Shown here: in pieces, positions 1-7,959 of the stretch | Layout: each line of letters opens with the position of its first letter | How positions within the stretch are numbered: the stretch's first letter is position 1 | Assembly: GCF_029846175.1 (NCBI RefSeq) | Contig: NZ_JARWAC010000002.1 | Location: 124,001 to 188,000, forward strand | Length of the DNA stretch: 64,000 bases | Source of the DNA: Sphaerisporangium sp. TRM90804 | GTDB taxonomy: Bacteria > Actinomycetota > Actinomycetes > Streptosporangiales > Streptosporangiaceae | Direction: 5' to 3' | The notes under the pieces: generated by a model | Told to the model about the DNA's origin: nothing | What the model saw: the letters and a program-made list of their open reading frames with translations, nothing else | The model's database searches: none | Program-made: the position numbers and the translations under genes

Positions 1-1
1 G

Positions 2-1522
2 AGGGGCTTCGACTCCATCGACCCGGCCGACCTCCGTGGCCGCATGCGCTGGTACGGGCTCTACACCCAGCGCAAGCCCGGCATCGACGGCGGCAAGACG
101 GCGATCCTGGAGCCCGAGGAGCTCGACGACCGCTACTTCATGCTCCGCGTCCGCATCGACGGCGGCCAGCTCGACCTCGCCCAGCTCCGCACCATCGCCG
201 ACATCGCCAACCGGTACGCCCGGGGCACCGCCGACGTCACCGACCGGCAGAACGTCCAGCTCCACTGGGTGGAGATCGAGTCGGTGCCCGCGATCTGGGA
301 GGCGCTGGAGGCCGTCGGGCTGTCGACCACCGAGGCGTGCGGCGACACCCCGCGCGTCGTGCTCGGCTGCCCGCTGGCCGGCATCGACGCCGAAGAGGTG
401 CTCGACGCCACCGAGCAGATCACCGACACCGTCGCCCGGTACGTCGGCGACAAGGCCTTCTCCAACCTGCCCCGCAAGTTCAAGTCGGCGATGAGCGGCT
501 GCCCGGCGCACTGCACGGTCCACGAGATCAACGACGTCGCGTTCGTGGGCGTCGAGAACGAGGCCGGCGAGAAGGGCTACGACCTGTGGGTGGGCGGCGG
601 CCTGTCCACCAACCCGATGATCGGCAAGCGGCTGGGCGCGTTCGTCCGGCCCGAGCAGGCCCACGAGGTGTGGGCGGGGGTCATCGGCATCTTCCGCGAC
701 TACGGCTACCGCCGCCTGCGCCACCGGGCGCGCATCAAGTTCCTGGTCAGCGACTGGGGTCCCGAGCGCTTCCGCGAGGTGCTCGAGAGGGAGTACCTCG
801 GCTACACGCTGGCCGACGGCCCCGCGCCCCAGCCGCCGCGCGGCGACCGGCGCGACCACGTCGGCGTGTTCCCGCAGAAGGACGGAAACTTCTACGTGGG
901 CTTCGCCCCCAAGGTGGGCCGGCTCGACGGCGACAAGCTGCACCTGATCGCCGACGTCGCCGAGCGGTACGGCTCCGGCCGCGTCCGCACCACCGTCGAG
1001 CAGAAGATGGTCATCCTGGACGTCGCCCCCGACAAGGTCGACGGCGTCGTGGCCGACCTGGAGGCCGCCGACCTGCAGGTCAGGCCCAGCACGTTCCGGC
1101 GGCAGACCATGGCCTGCACCGGCATCGAGTACTGCAAGCTGGCGATCGTCGAGACCAAGGCCCTGGCCTCCGACCTCATCGACGAGCTGGAGCGCCGCCT
1201 GCCCGACTTCACCGACCCGCTGACCATCAACGTCAACGGCTGCCCGAACTCCTGCGCCCGCATCCAGGTGGCCGACATCGGGCTGAAGGGCCAGCTCGTC
1301 ACCGACGCGGCCGGCAGGCAGGTGGAGGGCTTCCAGATCCACCTGGGCGGCTCGCTCGGCCTGTCCGCCGGCTTCGGCCGCAAGGTGCGCGGTCTGAAGG
1401 CCACCGCCGAGGAGCTGCCCGACTACATCGAGCGCGTTCTGAAGAACTTCCAGAGCCAGAAGGACGACGGCGAGAGCTTCGCGGCGTGGGTGCAGCGCGC
1501 CGAAGACGCGGACCTCAAGTGA
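2..1522 (+). CDS. Assimilatory sulfite (nitrite/sulfite) reductase, 5' end outside window
   Basis: Ferredoxin-type siroheme/[4Fe-4S] reductase that reduces sulfite to sulfide in the cytoplasm. The reading frame is open from base 2, so the N-terminus lies upstream; 506 residues are visible. The cluster-binding motif is complete: CX5C (codons at 1115 and 1133, TGIEYC) and CX3C (1241 and 1253, NGCPNSC). Two repeated ferredoxin-like halves are recognisable by the paired RIDGGQLDLAQL and RLDGDKLHLIAD segments. The family also contains nitrite reductases, but the cysH and sirohydrochlorin chelatase genes that follow on the same strand argue for sulfite. The internal ATG at 44 is not the real start because the conserved coding sequence continues upstream of it. 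Confidence 0.93.
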   Translation, partial: RGFDSIDPADLRGRMRWYGLYTQRKPGIDGGKTAILEPEELDDRYFMLRVRIDGGQLDLAQLRTIADIANRYARGTADVTDRQNVQLHWVEIESVPAIWEALEAVGLSTTEACGDTPRVVLGCPLAGIDAEEVLDATEQITDTVARYVGDKAFSNLPRKFKSAMSGCPAHCTVHEINDVAFVGVENEAGEKGYDLWVGGGLSTNPMIGKRLGAFVRPEQAHEVWAGVIGIFRDYGYRRLRHRARIKFLVSDWGPERFREVLEREYLGYTLADGPAPQPPRGDRRDHVGVFPQKDGNFYVGFAPKVGRLDGDKLHLIADVAERYGSGRVRTTVEQKMVILDVAPDKVDGVVADLEAADLQVRPSTFRRQTMACTGIEYCKLAIVETKALASDLIDELERRLPDFTDPLTINVNGCPNSCARIQVADIGLKGQLVTDAAGRQVEGFQIHLGGSLGLSAGFGRKVRGLKATAEELPDYIERVLKNFQSQKDDGESFAAWVQRAEDADLK

Positions 1523-1550
1523 GCCCGCGCACGAGGGCCGGAGCGGGCTC

Positions 1551-1694
1551 GTGAGCGAGCGCGCGGTGCCCTTCCACTGCCCGTACTGCGGGGATGAGGA
1601 CCTCGAACCCTACGAGGGCGACGGCGGCTGGTACTGCCGGTCGTGCGCCCGCGCCTTCCGGCTGAAGTTCCTCGGCCTAGGCGTCCGATCATGA
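1551..1694 (+). CDS. Small zinc-ribbon protein between sulfite reductase and CysH
   Basis: A 47-residue protein beginning at GTG 1551, 28 bases after the sulfite reductase stop. It has four cysteines in two CxxC knuckles (HCPYCGDED and WYCRSC), the arrangement of a zinc ribbon, followed by a basic-hydrophobic tail (FRLKFLGLGV). Small CxxC proteins at this place in actinobacterial sulfate-assimilation operons are often missed or named after insertion-element proteins. Its position suggests co-translation with sulfite reductase and cysH. Function is unknown; a role in metal or Fe-S handling for the pathway is only inference. Confidence 0.72.
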   Translation: MSERAVPFHCPYCGDEDLEPYEGDGGWYCRSCARAFRLKFLGLGVRS

Positions 1695-1752
1695 GCGGCC
1701 GCTCGCGCCCCGAGCGCCCGCACACCCAGTCCAACGAGGAGCGGTGAGCACC

Positions 1753-2481
1753 ATGACCATTGTGGAGATCGAGACGGGGTTAGAGCGTCAGCGCGGTGTG
1801 CTGGACCTGCGGGGGATCGCCGACTCGGCGTCCGACTTCCTGGAGGAGGCCTCCGCGCGCGAGATCATCCGCTGGGCGGCCGCGACGTTCGGCGACCGCC
1901 TGTGCCTCACGTCCTCGATGAGCGACGCGCTGCTGATCGACCTGGTGAGCCGGGTGAAGCCCGGGGTGGACGTGCTGTTCATCGACACCGGCTACCACTT
2001 CGCCGAGACCATCGGCACCCGCGACGCCGTGCAGCAGGTCTACCCCGTCAACGTGATCAACGTCCAGCCGTCCCGCACGGTCGGCGAGCAGGACCGCGAC
2101 CTGGGCCCACGCCTGCACGGCCGCAACCCCGACCTTTGCTGCTACCTGCGCAAGGTGGAGCCGCTCAACCGCGCGCTGGAGCCGTACCTGGCGTGGATCT
2201 CCGGCATCCGCCGCGACGAGTCGCCCACCCGGACGTCCACGAAGGTCGTCGAGTGGGACGCCAAGCGTCAGATGATCAAGGTGAACCCGATCGCGCGCTG
2301 GACGCAGGACGACGTCGACAACTACATGGCCGACAACGGCGTGATCGTCAACCCGCTGCACTACGACAACTACCCCTCGATCGGCTGCTCCCCCTGCACC
2401 CGCAGGGTCGCCGACGGCGAGGACGTGCGCAGCGGCCGCTGGGCCGGCATGGGCAAGACGGAATGCGGCATCCACCTCTGA
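1753..2481 (+). CDS. cysH: CysH-type adenylyl-sulfate (APS) reductase
   Basis: Reduces activated sulfate to sulfite using thioredoxin. The 242-residue protein has the PAPS-reductase fold with the loop TSSMSDALLIDLV near the N-terminus. It carries the cysteine pairs CCYLRK and CSPC that bind a [4Fe-4S] cluster in the APS-using branch, and ends in the catalytic KTECGIHL tail. I chose ATG 1753, with AGGAG at 1737-1741 eleven bases upstream; GTG 1744 is in frame but only two bases from that site. It lies between sulfite reductase and the chelatase gene on the same strand, in a sulfate-assimilation operon. Confidence 0.93.
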   Translation: MTIVEIETGLERQRGVLDLRGIADSASDFLEEASAREIIRWAAATFGDRLCLTSSMSDALLIDLVSRVKPGVDVLFIDTGYHFAETIGTRDAVQQVYPVNVINVQPSRTVGEQDRDLGPRLHGRNPDLCCYLRKVEPLNRALEPYLAWISGIRRDESPTRTSTKVVEWDAKRQMIKVNPIARWTQDDVDNYMADNGVIVNPLHYDNYPSIGCSPCTRRVADGEDVRSGRWAGMGKTECGIHL

Positions 2482-3365
2482 TCCCGCTCCCCGTCCCCGC
2501 CCCGGCCGCGCGGGCCGAGGCGGCGCCCCGCCGGTTCCCCTCCCCGCCCGGGGAGGCGCCGGGCCGATCCTCGCCGTCACCCGCGGAGGCCGGCCACGGG
2601 CCGCCGCCGCCGCTCGTCGCGGTCGCCCACGGGTCGCGTGACCCGCGCGCCTCCGCCACGGTGCAGGCCCTGCTGGACGCCGTGCGGCTGGCGAGCCCGG
2701 CCCTGGACGTCCACGAGGCCTATCTCGACCACACGCGGCCGTCGCTCGGCGAGGCACTGCGGGGGCTGGAGGAGGCCGTGGTGCTGCCGCTGCTGCTCAC
2801 CGAGGCCTACCACAGCCGCGTCGACATCCCCGCCGTGATCGCCGAGGCCGGCGCGGGCGGGCACGCGCCGCGCGTCCACCAGGGCGCCACCCTCGGCCCG
2901 CATCCCCTGCTCGTCACCGCCCTGGAGCGCCGGCTGCGCGAGGCCGGCGTCGAGATCGGCGACCCCGGCACCGCCGTCGTGCTGGTCTCCGCCGGCTCCA
3001 GCGACCGGCGGGCCAACGCGGTCGTCGCCGAGATGGCCCGCGACTGGTCACGGGCCCGTCCCTGGCACTCGGTCACCCCCGCCTACGCCTCGGCCGCCTC
3101 CCCCACCCCCGAGCAGGCGGTCCGCGCCGTGCTCGACGGCGCCGCCCGCCGCAGGCGGGCCGCCCCCCGCGTCGTGGTGGCCCCGTACCTGCTCGCCTGC
3201 GGCCACTTCGCCGACAAGACCCGCCGCACGGCCATGGGGGCCGGCGCCCACACCGTCGCCGACCCGCTCGGCCCGGCCCCGGAGCTGGTCGCCGTCCTGC
3301 TCTCCCGCTACGCCCAGGCCGTCCGCGCCTTCCGCGCCGCCGGCCCCGCGCCCGCGCGCGCCTGA
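2463..3365 (+). CDS. Sirohydrochlorin chelatase (CbiX/SirB family)
   Basis: Inserts ferrous iron (or cobalt in related enzymes) into sirohydrochlorin; here it probably makes siroheme for the sulfite reductase upstream. A 300-residue protein with two CbiX-like halves: AVAHGSRDPRA near residue 50 carries the metal-binding histidine, and ACGHFADKTRR in the second half is the corresponding loop. The only suitable start in frame is ATG 2463, overlapping the end of cysH by 19 bases, which implies translational coupling. The first ~45 residues are proline/alanine rich and probably disordered. Confidence 0.88.
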   Translation: MRHPPLIPLPVPAPAARAEAAPRRFPSPPGEAPGRSSPSPAEAGHGPPPPLVAVAHGSRDPRASATVQALLDAVRLASPALDVHEAYLDHTRPSLGEALRGLEEAVVLPLLLTEAYHSRVDIPAVIAEAGAGGHAPRVHQGATLGPHPLLVTALERRLREAGVEIGDPGTAVVLVSAGSSDRRANAVVAEMARDWSRARPWHSVTPAYASAASPTPEQAVRAVLDGAARRRRAAPRVVVAPYLLACGHFADKTRRTAMGAGAHTVADPLGPAPELVAVLLSRYAQAVRAFRAAGPAPARA

Positions 3366-3489
3366 CCCCGCGCGCCCGCCGCTCCGCCCGCGGCCGGCCC
3401 CCGCCGCATGAGGCGAGGGTCTGGAACGCCATGCGCACGCGTGTCCCCGTTGCGTCACGCCACGATCCGGCACGGGCGACCCCTTCTCT

Positions 3490-3505
3490 AAAGTGATATC
3501 ACTTT
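3490..3505. promoter_or_regulatory. Perfect 16-bp palindrome upstream of the SPFH operon
   Basis: AAAGTGATATCACTTT is a perfect 16-base dyad. A TATTGT-like -10 element lies just downstream (about 3509-3514), so the palindrome overlaps the expected -35/spacer region. That placement suits a repressor operator. The ribbon-helix-helix protein encoded in the same operon (4461-4739) is the obvious candidate ligand; this is inference. Confidence 0.7.
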
Positions 3506-3543
3506 GCTATTGTCGTGCCATGAGCGAGACAACGGGAGGAACG

Positions 3544-4464
3544 ATGACGGCGGTGCCGAAGATCGAGGACGTCGACGTGGAGATGCCCCCGGCACAGGTG
3601 AGCGAGCGCCGGCCGATGGAGACGACGGGCTGGCCGTGGCTGGGCCTGGGGGTCGCACTGGTGGTCGGCGGCGTGGTCGCCTTCGTCCGCGGCATCGCGG
3701 ACACGGCGCCCGGGGTGGTGGTGACCGGCATCGCGCTCGTCCTGCTGGGGATCCTGGTGCTGCTGGGCCTCATGGCGATCGCCCCGGGTGAGGCGCGGGT
3801 GGTCCAGCTGCTCGGCCGCTACATGGGCACCGCCCGCAGCGACGGGCTGCGCTGGACGATCCCGTTCACCTGGCGGACCAAGATCTCCACCAGGATCCGC
3901 AACCACGAGACGGGCACCGCCAAGGTCAACGACGTCGACGGCAACCCGATCGAGATCGCCGCCGTCGTCGTGTGGCAGGTGCAGGACACCGCCAAGGCGA
4001 AGTTCGAGGTCGACGACTTCGTGGAGTTCGTCGCCATCCAGACCGACACCGCGGTGCGGCACATCGCGGGCAACTACCCCTACGACTCCCACCAGGAGAA
4101 CCAGCTGTCCCTGCGCGAGAACGCCGACGAGATCACCGGCAAGCTGTCGGCCGAGATCGCCGCCCGCGTGCACTCGGCCGGGGTGCGGGTGATCGAGTCC
4201 CGCATCACCCGGCTCGCGTACGCGCCGGAGATCGCCCAGGCGATGCTGCGGCGCCAGCAGGCGGGCGCCGTGGTCGCGGCGCGGCGGCAGATCGTGGACG
4301 GCGCGGTCGGCATGGTGGAGCTGGCCCTTGAGCGGCTCGACAGCACCGACGTCGTGCACCTCGACGACGAGCGCAAGGCGGCCATGGTCAGCAACCTGCT
4401 GGTCATCCTCTGCGGCGACCGGGACGCGCAGCCGGTCGTCAACACCGGCTCCCTCTATCAGTGA
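3544..4464 (+). CDS. SPFH/band-7 domain membrane protein
   Basis: A 306-residue stomatin/flotillin-like protein. Two N-terminal membrane segments (around [14 protein letters not shown] and [19 protein letters not shown]) are followed by an SPFH domain starting at [14 protein letters not shown] and running through [14 protein letters not shown] and [18 protein letters not shown]. Such proteins assemble on membranes and organise microdomains. ATG 3544 has GGAGGA three bases upstream; an alternative ATG at 3520 would be nearly leaderless from the promoter above. It is followed by a ribbon-helix-helix gene (GTGA overlap) and a GPP34 gene, suggesting one functional unit at the membrane. Confidence 0.88.
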   Translation: MTAVPKIEDVDVEMPPAQVSERRPMETTGWPWLGLGVALVVGGVVAFVRGIADTAPGVVVTGIALVLLGILVLLGLMAIAPGEARVVQLLGRYMGTARSDGLRWTIPFTWRTKISTRIRNHETGTAKVNDVDGNPIEIAAVVVWQVQDTAKAKFEVDDFVEFVAIQTDTAVRHIAGNYPYDSHQENQLSLRENADEITGKLSAEIAARVHSAGVRVIESRITRLAYAPEIAQAMLRRQQAGAVVAARRQIVDGAVGMVELALERLDSTDVVHLDDERKAAMVSNLLVILCGDRDAQPVVNTGSLYQ

Positions 4465-4739
4465 CCGAACGCAAGAAGATGCTCCTGCGGCTGGACCCCG
4501 TGGTCCATGACGCGATCACCCGGTGGGCGGGTGACGAGCTTCGCAGCACGAACGCGCAGATCGAGTTCATCCTCCGCAGGGCGCTGGCCGGCGCGGGCCG
4601 GCTGCCCCGCGAGGTGGGGCGCATGCCGAAACGCGGCCGCCCTCCCCGCAACGACCCGGCCGCGGACGACGCCCACGAGGGCGGCGACGCGACCACCGGC
4701 GACGGCCACGCCGCCGGCGACGACGAGGCGAAGGAGTGA
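4461..4739 (+). CDS. Ribbon-helix-helix (Arc/HicB-like) DNA-binding protein
   Basis: A 92-residue protein starting at GTG 4461 inside the SPFH stop codon. The first ~50 residues match an Arc/MetJ-type ribbon-helix-helix: a short beta strand (KKMLLRLDPVVHDAI), then two helices (TRWAGDELRSTNAQIEFILRRAL split at DEL). The C-terminal half is charged and low in complexity. Such domains bind palindromic operators as dimers, so autoregulation through the AAAGTGATATCACTTT site at 3490 is likely but unproven. No toxin gene is adjacent, so a classical toxin-antitoxin role is not supported. Confidence 0.82.
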   Translation: MTERKKMLLRLDPVVHDAITRWAGDELRSTNAQIEFILRRALAGAGRLPREVGRMPKRGRPPRNDPAADDAHEGGDATTGDGHAAGDDEAKE

Positions 4740-4744
4740 CAGGC

Positions 4745-5377
4745 GTGGACCTCCCCCCGACCCTGCCCGAGCGGCTCTACCTGCTGGCGTACGACACCTC
4801 GCGCGGGCGGCTCACCGGGCGCATGCAGCTCGGCCTCGTGATACGCGCCGGCATCCTGGGCGAACTCCTCATCCAGGGCCACATCAAGGACGCCACCGGC
4901 GGGCCGTCCGTCACCACGGGGGCGCTGGCGGACCCCATGCTGGACGCCGTGCTCCAGCAGATCGCGGCCTCCCGGCGGCGCAGCTGGCAGCACTGGGTGA
5001 GCCGGGGCGGCGGGAAGGGCGTGCGCGCCGTGCGCGACCGGCTGGAGGCGGGCCGCTGGATCCGGGTGGAGCACCGCCGGATCCTCGGCCTGTTCCCCTC
5101 GACGAAGGTGACCGTGCGCGACACCCGCGTGGTGAAGCACCTGGTCGCCACCGCGACGGCGGCGCTGCGCGGAGGCGTTCCGATCACCCGGCTCCACCAG
5201 CGGGACGCCGCCCTGGCCGCCCTGGCGGGCATGGCCCGCATGCGCACCGTGCTGCCCGGGAAGGAGTGGCGCGCCAAGCGCCGGCGGGTCGACGACCTGG
5301 CCGAGAGCATCGCGCCGGTCCCCCGCGCCCTGCGCAAGGCCATCGCGGCGGCGGAGGCCGCCGCCGCGGCGGGCTGA
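4745..5377 (+). CDS. GPP34 (GOLPH3/VPS74-like) family protein
   Basis: A 210-residue bacterial relative of the phosphoinositide-binding Golgi protein GOLPH3. The family pattern is visible from LPERLYLLAYDTSRGRL through LVIRAGILGELLIQG, the central RMQLG basic region, and the LFPSTKVTVRD segment. In eukaryotes the family binds PI4P; the role in actinomycetes is not established. GTG 4745 has AAGGAG eight bases upstream and is preferred over GTG 4736, which overlaps the preceding stop. Location behind an SPFH gene suggests a peripheral membrane role. Confidence 0.85.
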   Translation: MDLPPTLPERLYLLAYDTSRGRLTGRMQLGLVIRAGILGELLIQGHIKDATGGPSVTTGALADPMLDAVLQQIAASRRRSWQHWVSRGGGKGVRAVRDRLEAGRWIRVEHRRILGLFPSTKVTVRDTRVVKHLVATATAALRGGVPITRLHQRDAALAALAGMARMRTVLPGKEWRAKRRRVDDLAESIAPVPRALRKAIAAAEAAAAAG

Positions 5378-5413
5378 GACCGCTCACCGGCGGCGTACGG
5401 CCGGCCGCGCCGG

Positions 5414-6232
5414 TCAGTGGCGCGGCGGGTAGGGCGGGTCGGGGGGCCGCGGCGGGGGGTTGGCGTGGTCGGGGTCGGGGTCGGGGTGCGGGAGGCCCCA
5501 GCCCGAGTGGTGCAGCCCCATTGCGCGGCCGTCCATGGGCGGCAGGTGGAGCAGGGAGTCGAGGTGGGTGCGGAGCTGCTCGGCCACGCGAGGGGAGGCC
5601 CCGCCCCGCCGCTCCAGCCACCACCCGGTCCAGTCGGACAGGGAGCGTTTGATGGGCTTGGCCCGGGAGTCACCGACGATCTTGACGTCGCCCATCAGGA
5701 CGTACGCCCGCACCCGCACGACCGGCACGTTCATGCCCTCGGGGGCCTCCTGGACGTCGACCCGCTTGTCGCCCATCACGGCGACGCCGCTCAGGTCGAC
5801 GTCCACGCCGTCGGGAACGATGATCTTCACGTTGCCCATGACGGCGGTGGCGACGATGTCGATCTCGTTGGTGCGGACCTCCGCCTGGCGCAGGTCGATG
5901 GTGACGTCGCCCATCACCGCGACCGCGGCGATCTCCTGGTCGATACGCCACTTGCCGCGCCGCTTGGTGTCGCCCATGACCGCCACGAACCAGCGCCGGG
6001 CCTTGCCCGAAGGCGGGGCGACGGCGCCCGCCGGCCGCGGGGGCGCGGCGCCGCCCGGGAGGTCGGCGGTGATCTGGGCCAGCTCGGCCTGGGTGGCGGC
6101 CAGGTAGGCGGCCTCGGTGCGGTCGGTCAGCTCCGACAGCGTCAGGCGCCCCTCCACCGAAGCCTGCCTGAGCGCCTCGACCACGGCTTCACGCTCGGCG
6201 TCCGAGGCGCGGATACCACCCGGCTCGTTCAT
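5414..6232 (-). CDS. DUF1707 domain protein with VMGD repeats
   Basis: A 272-residue protein. Residues ~5-60 form the DUF1707 (SHOCT-like) domain (IRASDAEREAVVEALRQA, with LTLSELTDRTEAAYLA). The middle has five spaced copies of a [AVL]-V/L-M-G-[DN] motif (VAVMGD, VAVMGD, TAVMGN, VAVMGD, YVLMGD) at ~25-residue intervals, suggesting a repeated beta structure like the LiaF-type C-terminal domain. The tail is proline/histidine rich. No membrane segment is evident. The ATG follows a TTAGAT-like -10 by about seven bases, so the transcript may be leaderless. Function unknown; related proteins are linked to envelope stress sensing. Confidence 0.85.
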   Translation of the reverse strand: MNEPGGIRASDAEREAVVEALRQASVEGRLTLSELTDRTEAAYLAATQAELAQITADLPGGAAPPRPAGAVAPPSGKARRWFVAVMGDTKRRGKWRIDQEIAAVAVMGDVTIDLRQAEVRTNEIDIVATAVMGNVKIIVPDGVDVDLSGVAVMGDKRVDVQEAPEGMNVPVVRVRAYVLMGDVKIVGDSRAKPIKRSLSDWTGWWLERRGGASPRVAEQLRTHLDSLLHLPPMDGRAMGLHHSGWGLPHPDPDPDHANPPPRPPDPPYPPRH

Positions 6233-6326
6233 GCCATGAATCTAACGCGCCGCCGCCGAGACGCGCTCCTCCCGAAGGAGGAAATCGCGATGCTCCCAAC
6301 GGACGAGAACGCGCGACCCGCGCCGC

Positions 6327-7274
6327 TCAGGGGCCCGAGAGGGCCGGCGCGGAGGTGAGGACGTCGCGGGCCAGGGCGGCGTCGCCCTCGACCTCGGCGG
6401 GAAACGTCGCGGGGGCGCCCCGGCCGCCCAGCAGGAAGCAGAAGGCGGCCACCTCGGCGGTGATCGCGGCGTCGGCGGGCGAGCCGTCATCGGGGACGGC
6501 CGTCGCGCCGACGTCCAGCGGAACGTGCCACACCCCTCCCCCGGGCCCGGTGAGGGTCAGCCGCAGGGCGCGGCCCCCGGCGTCCATGCCCGACAGCAGC
6601 ATCGTCCACGGGAGCAGCCGCGCGCAGAAGTCGGCGGTGGGGCGGATGTGGCCGGGCAGCGGGCGGGGCAGGGAAAGGCCCAGCACCGTGGCCGCGTCCT
6701 GGGTGTGGATCCAGGTCTCCAGCATGCGGGCCAGCAGGTGGTCGGCGATCGCGAAGCTTAGGCCGCCGGGCTCGACCGGGGTGGCGGGGTCCATCGAGGC
6801 GGCACGCCCGCAGATCGCCTCGGCCTGCCCGCGCCAGTCGGCGCGGGTCTCCTCGGGCGTCTGCCCGCGCACGAAAGCGATCATGCCGGCGGTGCGGCCC
6901 AGGACGTCGTTGGCGTCGACCGGGGGCCCGGCGACCGGGGCGCCCATCTGGGCGGCGACCAGGCTGTCGGTGGCCGCCAGGTGGGCGACCAGCTCCTGGA
7001 GCCTCCAGCCCTCGACGATCTCCCGCGACCACCCCTCGGGCGGCGCCGACGCCAGCAGGGCGTCCATCGCCGCGACCCGGGCCGCGTACGGGGCGGCGAA
7101 CCCGGCGGCGGACGCCGGCGGGCGTGCCGAGCGCGCGGCGGCCAGGAGCCGGGAGAGCGTGCCGGCGGGCGGCTCGGGGGCGGCTTCGACGAGGGCGTCG
7201 AGGGTCAGGCGCGTCACGGGGTCGGAGGTGCCGGGCACCCGGTCACCGGAGCCGGTGTGGTGATCCACGGTCAC
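6327..7274 (-). CDS. Mycothiol-dependent maleylpyruvate isomerase-like protein, candidate anti-sigma factor
   Basis: A 315-residue protein whose start (GTG 7274) overlaps the stop of the sigma-factor gene, so the two are translationally coupled. After ~80 N-terminal residues comes a DinB/MDMPI-type four-helix domain (GWRLQELVAHLAATDSLVAA). Histidine in LVAHL and the E-x3-H of LETWIHTQD match the metal ligands of mycothiol-dependent isomerases. A C-terminal MDMPI-C-like domain follows. Genes of this type placed directly after ECF sigma genes have been proposed to act as sigma regulators; that role here rests on position. It could instead be a thiol-dependent enzyme. Confidence 0.78.
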   Translation of the reverse strand: MTVDHHTGSGDRVPGTSDPVTRLTLDALVEAAPEPPAGTLSRLLAAARSARPPASAAGFAAPYAARVAAMDALLASAPPEGWSREIVEGWRLQELVAHLAATDSLVAAQMGAPVAGPPVDANDVLGRTAGMIAFVRGQTPEETRADWRGQAEAICGRAASMDPATPVEPGGLSFAIADHLLARMLETWIHTQDAATVLGLSLPRPLPGHIRPTADFCARLLPWTMLLSGMDAGGRALRLTLTGPGGGVWHVPLDVGATAVPDDGSPADAAITAEVAAFCFLLGGRGAPATFPAEVEGDAALARDVLTSAPALSGP

Positions 7275-7828
7275 ACCTCCTCGTCGGCGAGCTCGTCGGC
7301 GAGCCTGCGCAGCCCTTGCCGGATGCGTGACTTGACCGTTCCCTCCGGCAGGCCGAGCTCCTCGGCCGTCTGACGGTAAGTACGTCCACGGTAGTAGGCG
7401 AGTTCGATCGCCTCGCGCAACCCTCCTGGAAGGCGGCTCACCGCCTGCCGCACGCGGGCGGCCTCGTCGGCGGCGAGGATCCAGTCCTCGGGCGGGTTGG
7501 ACTCCGGGTCGGCCAGGCGCGGGCCGATCGCCGACACGCGGCGGCGCTCCTCGGTGCGGACGTGGTCGACCGCGCGCCGGTGGGCGATCGTCGAGAGCCA
7601 CGAGCGCAGCGAGCCGCGGTCGGGGTCGAAGGCCAGCGGGCGCTGCCAGAAGGTGACGAAGACCTCCTGGACGATGTCCTCGGAGACGACGCGGTCGCGG
7701 GTGACGCGCAGCGCCAGCCCGAGCACCAGGGGGTAGAGCCGTTCGTGCAGCTCCCCCAGGGCGCTTTCGTCCCCGCCGACGACGCGTTGGTGCAGCAGCC
7801 GGTCGTCGGTCGTTCCAGGCGCCTCCAA
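7271..7828 (-). CDS. ECF RNA polymerase sigma factor
   Basis: A 185-residue group 4 sigma factor. Region 2 is seen at EDIVQEVFVTFWQRP and WLSTIAHRRAVDHVR, and region 4 at EAIELAYYRGRTYRQTAEEL with LPEGTVKSRIRQGLRRL. TTG 7828 is chosen because GGAGGGG sits seven bases upstream and the conserved protein begins there; upstream in-frame codons look non-coding. The next gene overlaps it by four bases and probably controls it. The AidB-like dehydrogenase diverges on the other side and is a possible target. Confidence 0.9.
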   Translation of the reverse strand: MEAPGTTDDRLLHQRVVGGDESALGELHERLYPLVLGLALRVTRDRVVSEDIVQEVFVTFWQRPLAFDPDRGSLRSWLSTIAHRRAVDHVRTEERRRVSAIGPRLADPESNPPEDWILAADEAARVRQAVSRLPGGLREAIELAYYRGRTYRQTAEELGLPEGTVKSRIRQGLRRLADELADEEV

Positions 7829-7959
7829 CCGCTTTCCCCTCCCTAGGTCGGCACCTGAGCATCCCACTGTTGACGGGAAATGTTGAGATGGATGACGAAG
7901 CGCGCATCGGCGGGAGCATCGAGGCACCGCCATGCGCACCGATACGTCCGGAGGCTCCC

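Noticed and set aside
4461-5377. Toxin-antitoxin operon (RHH antitoxin plus downstream toxin)
   Set aside because: The downstream protein is a GPP34 family member, not a toxin, and the upstream gene is SPFH; the RHH protein is better explained as an operon repressor.
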